DNA from: Loxodes magnus
Taxonomy: Eukaryota; Ciliophora; Karyorelictea; Loxodida; Loxodidae
NCBI GenBank assembly: GCA_946699065.1
Contig: CAMPDV010000206.1
Coordinates: forward strand, 248,001 to 312,000
Direction of reading: 5' to 3'
DNA: 64,000 bases
Translations under genes and position numbers: made by a program
Shown: positions 35,932 through 46,799 of the stretch, piece after piece
Numbering within the stretch: the stretch's first letter is position 1
Layout of the letters: each line of letters begins with the position of its first letter
Notes under the pieces: generated by a model
Database searches by the model: none
The model's input: only the letters and a program-made list of their open reading frames with translations
Told to the model about the DNA's origin: nothing

Positions 35932-37620
35932 GATGGTTTCAAGAAATAAGGATAGCATGTGAAAAATTCTAACAATCAGAAAGACTTAAGCAATGATTTC
36001 TATTCACTCAAACTGGATAATTAGAAATTAGCAAAAGAAGTCGAAGATATAAAATAAATAACTTAAAATCTTATGCTAGCTATTAGCAAACTAGTCAACG
36101 AATTAGTCGTAAAAAAAGAAAATAACTTATAGCCTCAGAAATAGATGGAAAAGTAATTTAACACATTGGAAAGGGATATAAGATAAACTTTAGATTAGAT
36201 AATTAATTAACTGGAACATAACAACATAAATTAACTAAATATCACAGAAAAAAAAATGGTAGAAGGTTTCAAAAAGGGCTTCTATAACACCTCTTTCTAA
36301 GATAAAAAGGAAGAGAGGAAGCAGGAAACATAAATTTCTAAACACCACACGTCATCTTCCAAAACCTAACCTTTTTCTTAAACCATATAGGAGCAACTCT
36401 AAACAACACCCCCAGACAACCCTAGAAATACTAACATGCAACAATATCGACTGAGGACCTTCCCAAGAAGCAAAAGATTAGTAACTTTCAGGCCTAGATT
36501 AGTCATTTAACCCCTACATGGACCTCGGAGATCTCAATAAAGAACAAATCTTAGGAATGACGAAGGAGGAAATGGCTAAGCTTATCTTAGCATTAATAGG
36601 AAAAAATAAAGATCTGGAAAAACAGATTGAAGAACTAGCTTAAGAACAGCAAGAGCATTTAGAAGATGAGGAAACCCATGCTCCTAGAAACTTAAACCAG
36701 GCTGCAATGAATATCAGAATTGACGAATTCGATAGGCAGCTGGAACAATTATACGAATCGAATGAAAATATTCATATCAAATTAGAAAAATTAGAGACAA
36801 ATGTAAAATAATAGGCTATGCAATCTATCCCAATGGAGATTGAATAAGAGAATAATAAGCCAATTGAACAAACTAACGAGAAATATTTTAGGAAAAAATG
36901 TTACATCTGCAGGAGAACAGACCACCTATGGAGACGATGCTGGAAGAGAAAGAAGATTTAATAGAAAATATGGAATGACCTAACCTAATTTTACCCAACC
37001 AGGAATGGAGAAATCTATAAGTAGAAAGCAAGCTATATGAAGAGACAACCATTCCGAAAACTTGACAGTGAAGGGAGGAGAAGACCACCTAGAGATCAAG
37101 TTCCTATTGGTTGGATAGGGAAGTAGGAAGCTCTTAAGTAGACGATCCTTCTTTAACACTTTAATTTAATTTAAAAACTAAATATCACAGAAAAAAGAGA
37201 GAAACAGAGCGTGTCTCTAGACTTTGTATAATAAAAGAGAAAGTTAAAATGCTGATACTGCGAAAAATAGGGACACAAGATAAAAAACTTCTACGAATTT
37301 TAGAAATAAGACAGAAAAAAGAAAAAGGAATCTACAGCCTATTTAAGATTTATTGTACGCGAGAAGGAATGGCTATCAACAAAAATTTTAAACCATACAT
37401 GGAAGCACCAAAGATAACGGATGCATTGAGACGATTTGAGAGATGATAATTTGGTTTCTATTATAACCAATTATAAGAGGAGAAAGCAAGTAAATAATAA
37501 GAATTTATGATCCAGAAAAACCAGAAGGATTCGATTATGAAACTTATTGAGACTTTGAAACTTCTACAAACTCTAATTTAGTGACAAACCGAATAAAGAT
37601 GACGTCACTTTAATATATAT
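35932..37620 (+). pseudogene. Gag-like element H (H2), interrupted by element A2
   Basis: The tandem copy of H1. The frame from D-G-F-K-K at 35932 reaches the A2 insertion at 36253 and resumes after 37196, with Cys-TGA-Tyr-Cys at 37250-37261. A three-base difference from the other copies lies in the region after the knuckle. Confidence 0.6.
36254..37176 (+). mobile_element. Gag-like element A (A2), nested in H
   Basis: Target duplications at 36234-36253 and 37177-37196; ATG at 36256. The knuckle is intact here: C-Y-I-C-R-R-T-D-H-L-W-R-R-C (from 36899), followed by TGG at 36941. One base is missing near 36503, which adds a frameshift to the one shared by all copies. The coiled coil and the Y-P-T-R-N-G-E-I-Y-K-Q-K block are as in A1. 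Confidence 0.8.
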
Positions 37621-37629
37621 TATTATTTT

Positions 37630-39507
37630 TATATTACTATTAATTATTATTTCTAATTATTAATTATGTACTCTAATTTCTAGTATAACTAAGCTAAATT
37701 TAACTACTAGAAACATCTAAATTATCTTATGATTTTAAGAATCTTTTTACTGAGAGATTTTATCTTCAACTTTTAAGATTAAGAAATAAATTTATTAGCT
37801 TGATTTTATAGTATTCATAACAAGATTACTCAAATAATAGATTTAAGAATCCAAAATATTTTAATTATTTTCCTATTTTTGCTGCTTTTCATTATGCCTT
37901 TTAGATAAAATATTTTGAGTTGATGAATATAAATTAGTCAAAGAATTTAAAAGGATTCTTAAGGATCTCAAAGCATATTAATTTAAGGAAAAGGAATATA
38001 TAAGCAGCAATGTTATACATTATTAGAAGGCTCTTACCTCTAAAGAAAACTATACAAGATCCTTCAACTGTAATCTATTTAGAGATTACTGATTCTAAGT
38101 GACTGATTATTTGAATATAGAACAACTTATTAAATTAATATAGAATTTATAACAGAAATTAAACATATGAAAACTAATTAAAAGCTTATGTAGCACTTCA
38201 GCAAAAATAACGAGGTTTCAGAAAAATTCAATAAACATAAATGGCTTAACTATATCCTAAAACCAAAAAAGAAAAGAAAATAATAATCAGATAGAGCAAA
38301 GATTACAACAGTAGCAAGATTTCTTTACTTTCATAGATTTAATAGTTTAATAGAAAGCAATTTAAGAAAGTAAAAAGGATTTTCGAATAATAAATTATAT
38401 TATTGTTGTATGACTCGGAAATATATCTACATCATTGATTCAAATTTGTTTTAGTTTGAAAATCGATTTATTAATCATTAAGATAAAATTTCCTTATGGC
38501 TTGTAAGAAATTAAATGTTATTGCTAGGGTAAGGTAACGATAGTCTTTAGTGTAATCTTTTTCTTTAAAGGTCTCTGTGGTGTTATAAATTTCTTTTTAA
38601 TTTATTTCAGGCCTTCTGTTCTTTATTTTTAAACTGTTTTAGCTCTTCTTTGCTTAAATTCTTCTTAGCTCTTTAAAATTTGCCTGAATTCTATGTAAAT
38701 ATCTTGATAATTGGCAGTTTTAATATTTTATTTATGGTTTTTTGTTTCTTCTATTCTTTCCATTTTCAATGAATAATGGCTAGCCTTCTTCAATCATCAT
38801 TGAAGTTTGGTTTTTAATCCTCTGTTTACCAAATTTTTTTATTTAGTAACATCAATGCCTCATCGAATTTAATAGATTCTTTTTCTTGTTATTCTCCCAA
38901 AATTACAATATCCTATTTGATTTCTCAGAACTATCCCTTTTTTGTTTGGGGTTTCATGTGAATATTTATCTTATTATTCTCTTATAGTTCTTATTACAAT
39001 TTTAGTTTCTCAATTTCCTGAAGGTCTAATGTCACCTTTAGATTTATTATTATCTGATAGAATCTTTTTTGTTGAAATCTAATAATTTTAGTTCCTACGG
39101 AAGCTCAGTTATTTCTCTCTATTTAACTTCCTATTATTTACAAGTATCTAATTCTTAAATTAGAAATTCTTAGAAGAAATCAATTTTTTATTTTTTATTG
39201 GCTTTTCAGTCTCTCAATAGTTGTGGAAATGTTTCTCAGTTTTCTTGTAAGATATTATCTCGTGATTTGTTCCGATTCTTCTTTTCTCTATTTATTAATG
39301 CCCTAAACATGAAAATCTTTCACTTTATATATTCTGAAAGGCAACACTTAAAAAATACCAAAAAGGATAAAATAAGCAAACTATAAAAGGTTTATATGTA
39401 TACAGCTTTAAACTTTAATCAAAAAGATATTATTAGCAAATATGAGCAAGATTCAAGAATAGCTCTAGATATACTAACCAAATGCTATTAAACATGTAAG
39501 TTACAAT
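37630..39507. repeat. A+T-rich distal part of segment A (U2 copy)
   Basis: The counterpart of 18600-20481. No gene recognised. Confidence 0.6.
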
Positions 39508-39911
39508 AAAATAGAGCTATAAAGTATATAAGAAACCAAATTTAAATAGCTATATCAAATCTTAGAATAACCTAAAGTTTCAGAAATCTAATTTACAGCA
39601 GTATTTAAGTCTATTCATTTATAATCAAAAGAAACTTCTTATTGCTATAATTTTAGGCTATTATTTCAATAAAAGAATGGTAATTTAGACAAAAGATCGT
39701 TCTTATTTTACAATACTCAGAAGTAATAAAATAGAATACTCGAAGGTTTTTCCATATAATGATATTTATTTCATAGCTTAGCTATTGATCTGAAAAAATA
39801 AGATTTTAGCTTAAAAAGATAATTATAGAACATTAATTAAGTATAAAGACTCGAACATTATACCTTATAGACATAATCGATAATCAAATAAAAATATAAA
39901 GAAAGTTCCTA

Positions 39912-40860
39912 CAGCAAAAAACAATATGTCAGGATTCAAACCAAGATTCTTCGCGGCTTCAAAAAGGCAGGAGTTAACGACATCATTGAAAGGTTAGGAC
40001 ATGGCCTAGAAAGGTTAGGACCAGGAAAAGGGTACCAAAAAGGTCACCCATCATGATAAATTCCCCACCTCTGAAGAAAAGCCTGGAAATATGCTAAAAA
40101 TATAATGAACTCGGAAGTCTCGAATTTACACCAAGTAGCAATAAATAAGCAATGATTAGCTATTTAAAGTGATGCTGGATCTCCGGGAAGATAAAAAAAT
40201 TTGAAGAAAGACAATAAGAAGTTAATGGAAAAACTTAGGAAATAGAATCGAGATTCAAGGCCTAGGAAAGAAGAGACCTTAACGAATTTTGAAATATATC
40301 ACAAGACTAGAGAGTTAGTCTCAAAACTAACATTAAAAGCAGAAAGTGTTAATCAATAAAATTGAAAAAATAGAAGAAAATCAGTACAAATTGCAGTTTT
40401 AAATAGAACTGAAAGAATAAAGGAATGATCCAATGATAATTGAAGGTGAAAATTGCTCAAGATTTCCACCTAAACATCAAGCAAGAAGATGCTATTATTG
40501 TAACTCTCAAAAGCACCCGTGGAAAAGATGTTAAAAATTTCCCAATTTCAAGTAAGAGTATTGAAACTTGTAGAAATAGTTGGAAACAAAAAGAAGAGAT
40601 AATAGCAATTAAAACTATTAAAAGAAAGTGAAAGACTGTATTGCAACAAATTTGGGGAAATTTACAGAAAAAAGACATCTAGCATCTTGTGAAAGAAGAA
40701 TTAAAGAACAATATGTATGGCAAAGAAAAGAGTTGAAGAGAATTTCAGACTTTTATATTTAACCTCTAGAACGTTCTAGAGGTTGGTGAGAAAGAGAGTG
40801 AAATACCTCCAAGGATGTCAAACACTTAATTTTGTATTTGTATTTATATTTGTAAAGAGA
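39912..40860 (+). pseudogene. Gag-like element C (C2)
   Basis: The tandem copy of C1, ATG at 39926. It has an additional 21 bp (seven codons) next to a repeated GAAAGGTTAGGA. The knuckle C-Y-Y-C-N-S-Q-K-H-P-W-K-R-C is intact near 40488-40529. The 3' tract is one hexanucleotide unit shorter than in C1. Confidence 0.6.
40763..40782. repeat. Perfect 20-bp palindrome (second copy)
   Basis: Identical to 21716-21735, again near the 3' end of element C. Confidence 0.7.
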
Positions 40861-40984
40861 ATTCCTATTGACATTGAGAAAGAGCAAAAATAATTTATAC
40901 CTTCTAATCGAAGAAATATATTAATAAGATGAATCTGTAAGAAGAAATGACACCCTGTAAACCAATTCTAATAATACAAATAAA

Positions 40985-41340
40985 AGAAAATAATAGATGA
41001 AAAAAAACTATTATCAAACTGAGCTAAATATATTGCTCAAGAGAAGGTAAGGTCTATAGAAGAAAATTGTAAAAAAACTGGAATTACACTAATCAATAGC
41101 AGAAGCAAATAATAAATATTGAAAAAATATTTGAAGGAACTAATACACATGATAATCAAAAAGGAAAAAAAGAACTGAAACTCAGAGCAGAATTAAATTT
41201 GAGGTGAAGAAAAATAAGAACAAGATATATTTGAGTAACTTCAAAGGAAGCAGTAGAAATTCTACAAAAGCAAATATAATTGAACTCAAAAATGATTTAC
41301 CTATTAATGGTAGATCCACTATAATTTATTATTATTATAT
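40985..41340 (+). pseudogene. Possible Gag-like 3' fragment
   Basis: A coiled-coil-like, Lys-rich translation broken by TGAs, with N-K-I-Y-L-S-N-F near the end, followed by (TTA)n at about 41321-41335. The layout resembles the tail of the Gag-like elements, but identity is weak. Confidence 0.25.
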
Positions 41341-41344
41341 AATA

Positions 41345-41760
41345 AAATGGATGTAGGCAGTGATCAAGAAAGCTATTAGGCAATCTAGCGCAGTGCATAC
41401 TAAATTGTGAGTAGATGTCACTACAGGGAAGGGTGGACAAGCTCTGAAGAGACAAGCCTAACTTGTCTGAGAATTCTCACTAGCAGTATAAACGGTTGAC
41501 TGACGGGCCTTCTAATTAATGACTTAATAATTCATTCTGATTTGGGCCTTATTCAAGGAGACTGGAGCATTTTATTCAAAATTCGAAAATAATCTTTAAT
41601 AGGTAGATTCCCCATTTGGAGAAGCTGACATGATTTATTGGACTACTAGAATTTTAAAAGAAGTATGGGAACATTTTTTCTTAATATTAAACATTAATAT
41701 TGAAAGAGCTACGCTCCAACGAGGTGGTACACGCTCTATAATCGTCTTTATGTATTGTTT
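41345..41760 (+). repeat. ~400-bp dispersed repeat R (R3), diverged
   Basis: Diverged from R1/R2 but collinear. It has GACTGACGGGCC, GATTCCCCATTTGGAGAAG and the terminal motif GTGGTACACGCTCTATAAT (about 41725-41743). Confidence 0.6.
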
Positions 41761-41913
41761 ATTTTATTAATTATCAATAAATTAGTTTTAACTTATTATG
41801 AAGATTATAATTTATTAATATTATATAAAATAGTTTCTAAGAAATAACAGAACTTTGAACAAAATACTTAAACAGGAAAATTCTCTAAAAAATAAAAAAG
41901 CGAAATAATTACA

Positions 41914-42543
41914 ATGAGTGAAAGTGAGAAATATGATTGATATGACGAACATTAACCACTTGGAAATCCAGAGATAAAAAAACTTCCTACACAAACTAAA
42001 ATAGAAATATTATCTAAGTCATTAAAAGAGTTTATCTTCAAAAATAGATACCTCAACGATAAAGTAGGAAAATTAGAAAAATTAATAACTTCTTTGCTTG
42101 AGAAACAATATTAATCATCATAAGAAATAGAAAACAAACTGGAACAAAGATTTTTTTTAATTTAATAACAAATTCAGGTAACGCCATTTTCTTTTAAGCA
42201 AAATCAATCAGATCCTATGGAAATAAAAAATGAAGCCTCAAATTAAAATAAACAGTAGTAAATTTAAATTAAATAAGTGTTAAAGGAATAATAGTCTAAA
42301 AGAAGAATAAAATGTTACGTGTGCAATAAATAACATCAATGAAAATACTGCTACTAACTAAGCGAAATTTAAAGAAAGAATAAATAATATATTTTAAAAA
42401 AACTATTTAGGATATATCCAACATAAAGAGGAAAAATTTATAGAAAAAAATTCTTTAATTCAAATCTTAATCCTTGGAGAAATAATTAGGACTACATGCA
42501 AGATTAAAACAATTCAGAATATTAAAGGATGGTGCGTTAATGA
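41914..42543 (+). CDS. Gag-like zinc-knuckle protein D (copy D3), diverged, two in-frame UGAs
   Basis: The most diverged D copy, yet the frame is kept. It lacks 21 bp and 3 bp relative to D1, both multiples of three. TGA is conserved at both internal positions (41938 and 42340) and at the end. Many differences are silent in ciliate code (ACG/ACT, TTA/TTG, TAA/CAA for Gln, TGC/TGT for a knuckle Cys). After the terminal TGA a one-base indel appears, which fits the coding region ending there. Element E3 has inserted just downstream. Confidence 0.6.
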
Positions 42544-42670
42544 AGTGCTACACCGCCTAACTAAGCCTAGTGGAAATTCATGACAAACTAATGGAGACAA
42601 GCTGATAGAATAGGTCAGATGGCTACTTCTAAGGCTTTAACAAAGCTTTTTAACTTTTTTTAAGACTATT

Positions 42671-43491
42671 AATAATAATAATGTAAACTAAATGTTAAGA
42701 GTTTTGGAGTTCTTCGGGATTCCAACCTATTTCGCTCCGCCTTTTTTTTAACGTGGATGTATACCACGGCCTTTTTTGAATGTGGGTGGCTACCACAATG
42801 AATTTTCCATGTTACCACTAAATAATTTCTATTTATAAATTCCTGAGTCGGTTATTCAAAGTTTGTTTAACATCCTTCATGTTTTTATTTCTTCTCTTTT
42901 TTTCAATTTTTATCATTTTTTCAATTTTTTAATAAGTGATATTTCGACCTACAACATCAACAATTTTTTGTCTATTTTTTTTAATTCAACTAAGGCAAAA
43001 CTAATTTTTCTATTTGTTCTATTCTTTTAATTAAACTTTTATCAACATTTTATTCTATATTTATTTCTTAATCTTTTGCTTAAGAAGGGAGGACTTCAAT
43101 ACTCATATTTACCCCTTGTTTGAAATTATTTTAAGACTGAGTATAGAGCTATTGTTCTGTCACAATATTGTTTTATATAGGCTATTTCCTAAGAATTAAT
43201 AGTTCGTTATTTTGATCCTCAATGTTATTCATAAGCTCTCTAATTCTTTCTCCTTGATTATATATTACTTCTTCATATTTAGAAATTAATTTTTTCATAT
43301 TTTCCATTTCAATTGAAAGCGAAGTGCTCTCATTAACTTGTCCAACCATTACTTTGCCTTCTGAAGAGGAGCTTGATAAGTGTTCCATTGATTTCTACTT
43401 CTTCTCTAGTTCTTTGTTAGCTCTTCTTCTTGCGTTCCTTGCCTAATTTTTAGATAGTCGAATATTCTATTCCATTTCCATTTTTTATTAT
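42671..43491 (-). mobile_element. Gag-like element E (E3), 16-bp target duplication
   Basis: TTTTTTTAAGACTATT is duplicated at 42655-42670 and 43492-43507. The ATG is at 43481 on the minus strand, 10 bp from the 5' end; the (ATT)n tail is at 42671-42682. The protein matches E2: S-S-E-G-K-V-M-V-G, a coiled coil with I-R-E-L-M-N, knuckle C-[TGA]-C-C-R-S-K-Y-H-L-L-K-N with TGA at the last Cys, then L-[TGA]-I-T-D-S-G-I-Y-K-Q-K and K-G-R-G-I-H-P-R-Q-K. E2 and E3 are clearly diverged, yet they share two TGA positions. Confidence 0.8.
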
Positions 43492-43507
43492 TTTTTTTAA
43501 GACTATT

Positions 43508-44650
43508 TATGACTATAAAATTATCTACAAAAATAATTATGCATAAATAGTCTTTGGCTAGAATAAAACTTTAAGCAAGCTGATAAAACTATTTAAAGAT
43601 TTCCTTACTAGAAGTTTCAAAGGTTTACTAAATAACAATTCAAAATTTAGTTTGCTTAATCTAAGCCTTCTTATAACCTAGACTTTAAAATATGTCTCAA
43701 AGTTAATCTTATTTTGATAAAAAGCTTAATGAATCATTTTTAACGAGAAAAGAAAGCTTAGAAAACTTTTAAATGGAAAAATTAAATTTCCTATCTGATA
43801 AATTAAAATGAAATACGTAATATAAAGCATTGAAAATATTATCTTCGAAATAAAAAAATAGAGTAATAGTACCTAATTATATATTAAATTAAAATATCAT
43901 AACTAATTGCCAGGAATTTAAAATATATCTAGGACTAATCTAATAACTTTCTATTTGTTGAGTACTTATACTTGTTTATGAGAGATTAATTAGCAAGATA
44001 CTAATCATCTATCAAGCTTCAACACTTATCATCTGAACTTTCAGAAATGTACAAAAAAAATCTGAATGAATGTTAAAATTAAATAGTATATCATAATATT
44101 TTATGCAAGCAAACAATGAAAAATATAATGTATCTTATCAGATAATAAACTCTTCAGCATCTTCAAGAAAAATTAAAGATAACCTAAACATAATAAATAA
44201 TCTAATGAAGCTGATATCTTATTATTATAACACTGATCATCTAAATATCATATTTAACATAATATTTATTTTCAATAACATTAAAGCTTATGAATCTAAA
44301 GCCTTTTTCATAAAATAAATATTCTTTAGTTTCAATTAACTATTTTATTTTTATAGCATGCTTAAATATATTAAAATTTATCATATCTTATAAAAAGGTT
44401 ATCTTACCTATGACTTAAGGCTTCTGGATATTAAAAGAATTTTTAGCAAATATTAATAAATATAACTCTGACATTAGTTTGATGAAGAATCTTTATTTTA
44501 AAGATATAACAGTAAGCCTTACCCTTTATAACATAATTTCATGTAATTTGTTGGAAAAGTCAGCTAAATTTAATAATTATGCAATGGGTTGACATTTAAT
44601 GATATATAATAGATAATTGCTTTAGGCAAATAGATTGTGGATAAGGAAAA
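43508..44650. other. A+T-rich stretch
   Basis: No recognisable gene. A standard-code ORF at 44103-44318 has a low-complexity Asn/Ile-rich translation and no domain. Confidence 0.4.
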
Positions 44651-45250
44651 ATGAAATTAACGATCTATAATAATAGTTAGTATGATTTAGGAGAATTAAT
44701 CAACAATTTAGTAGATCTAATAGCGTTGAAATATACAGAAGAGGATATAAGTAAAATCATCATTCCTTCAAGAATATGCATCAAAAAATAAGGTATTCAA
44801 ACTTATATTTTTACTTTAAATGAAAGAAATACACAATATGAGGAATAATTAGGATTAGAATATATTCCAGTTGACAATCATATTGAAGTAACAATAGTAT
44901 TAATAAAATCTCTCGTGATGATATAAAACAAAAAAGAAGAATCTAAATAATAAGAAAGATTAATAAAGGAAATTATAGAATTAGTATTTTGATGAAGGAA
45001 GTAGCACAGTGGGTTACCTGATGGAGAAGGAAAAATCAAATAAGTAAATTTAGAAAAAGCAGCAAAAAATTTAGGAATAGTAAGAAAAACATTAGATGAT
45101 TGGAAGAGGCAAATTAAATAAGGTATAGAAAATAATTTTGATTTTGAACAAAATAGAAACGAAACAATATCAGTTCTTAGAAAATTTAATAAAATATGTA
45201 AATAGAATAAAAAATAATAGGAGGAAGGAGAAATAAGTTAAGAAATATGA
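44651..45250 (+). pseudogene. 200-codon ORF with ciliate-type C-terminal domain, tandem internal TGA
   Basis: In ciliate code one frame runs from ATG 44651 to TGA 45248 with two adjacent internal TGAs at 44990-44995. The part after them (P-D-G-E-G-K-I-K-Q, L-E-K-A-A-K-N-L-G-I, K-T-L-D-D-W, N-N-F-D-F, I-S-V-L-R-K-F) looks like a helix-turn-helix-like domain I remember from many ciliate hypothetical proteins, where the core reads K-S-L-D-D-Y and G-F-D-F. The first 110 residues are an unrecognised alpha/beta-like region. If TGA is stop, the gene is broken; if TGA is Trp, it is whole. The family recall is from memory and unverified. Confidence 0.4.
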
Positions 45251-46554
45251 AAATAAAAGGAATTAACTAAAAATCATTTATGACTATATATAAAAAAATT
45301 CATAATTTAAAATAAAAAATTAATTATAAATAAATTATTGCAATAAAGTGGCTTCACGATTATTAAATTTCCATTCATAGTCATTTATTATTAAAAGCAA
45401 GACAAAACTCGAAATTCATCCATTATTGAATTGCTTTATTATTTACTTTTTTTAACTAAATGAAGTTTTTATGCTCCTATTTTAAAGAGATTTGGGCAAT
45501 TTTATTCGAAATTTTTTAAATAAAAAAAAATTAATCTTGAAGGAAATTTAGATGGAATTTGTTCTATAGAATAGTTGAAATAAAGATTTAAAAATATTTC
45601 AAATATTGTTTAAAATGATAGCATTAAAAAATTAAATAAAATGATTTTAAGAGTATTTTCATAAGTATTTCTATTTAATTTAATAAGAATATAGTTAAAC
45701 TTTTTCTATTAATACAAATATTTTGAATCTTTTTTTCTTTATTCCATTTAAATTTTATTTTTCAATTTTTTGCTGATAAAATCTTTTTCTCATACTTATT
45801 TGGATTTAATGAGATAATCATACAGTTAGGTAATTTATTGTGTAAATCTAGTTTTAAAATTTGGAATTAATACAACTTTTGCAGGAAAAATTAAAGATTT
45901 ATTTAAACTATAATTCTCATTAGTATAAAAAATAGTTTAACAAATTAAATTAACTAAAATTCTATTCCAAATACACAAAATTTTTAAATCTACTTGATAA
46001 TTAATCAATTACTTAAAGTTAGATTATATACTTCTGTGGTTATTGTAAAAAAAAATTATCAAAATAAATAATTTTTAAATCATATACATCATAAAATTTT
46101 ATAGATGTGAACAGACTAAAAAATTTAAAACTATCGTATCTAATTTTTTTAATCAATTCAGTACTTAAAAAAGACTATGCTCTTCTAATTTAAAATTTCT
46201 TTTTCACTTAACTTTATTTTTTTCAATAAAAAACTAAAATTAGCAATATTTAAATTTTTGAAAGTTTTAAAGCATACTTGGCTTATGTTTAAATAGGTTT
46301 TTGCTTATAAATAATAAATATTCTAACTTATTTATTTTTAATTTAATGATAAAAACTGTATTAAAAATATTTTAGATTCTAAATTGCTAATTTAATACTC
46401 TTGATAACAGACGTTTTTTATTCTGTTTCTTTTAGTAATTTGTTTATGAGTTAATGTGCAATTGTCTTTTGTATCTGTTAAGTCATAAAAATAAAATTTA
46501 GTATAAGTTTATTATTCTTTTCAAAAATGTTTTAAGTTTAAATTAGTATCTAAA
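45251..46554. other. A+T-rich stretch
   Basis: About 1.3 kb, very A+T-rich. I see no gene in it. Confidence 0.5.
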
Positions 46555-46790
46555 AATTGGAGATGATGGGAATCAATAGATTCTCGAAATCCAGGCTTAA
46601 TGGCCAATCTTTTGGGCACCTTCCCTGGAGCGAAGCATTGAATTTTACCGATTGAAGTAGACTTCGATAAAGGCAGTCGGAGCTTAATCCATGCTCAATT
46701 TGTGATAATTTACAGAGTACAGCTGGACTTAGAATTTCATTGAGTTGACTGGTGAAGATAAATCCTCATCCAAGCTGACTGTGATACATA
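46555..46790. other. Isolated G+C-elevated island
   Basis: About 235 bp markedly richer in G+C than its surroundings. Plus-strand translation from ATGGGAATC gives M-G-I-N-R-F-S-K and later C-S-I-C, with TGAs. It is not similar to the other repeats I can see here. It could be a single copy of another dispersed element or a gene relic. Confidence 0.3.
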
Positions 46791-46799
46791 ATTATAGTA

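Larger units (their letters stand above)
21941..40981. repeat. Tandem unit U2 (~19.0 kb), second copy
   Basis: Collinear with 3872-21940. It is longer because of the E2 insertion (852 bp including the duplicated site), a 103-bp segment at 23254 and small repeat expansions. Its right edge (after AATACAAATAAAA) is where the sequence stops matching the start of another unit. Confidence 0.92.

Noticed and set aside
40772-40790. AGAGGTTGGT, resembling the Tetrahymena chromosome breakage sequence
   Set aside because: Only about 10 of 15 bases match on the reverse strand; the flanking bases differ. No other match was seen.
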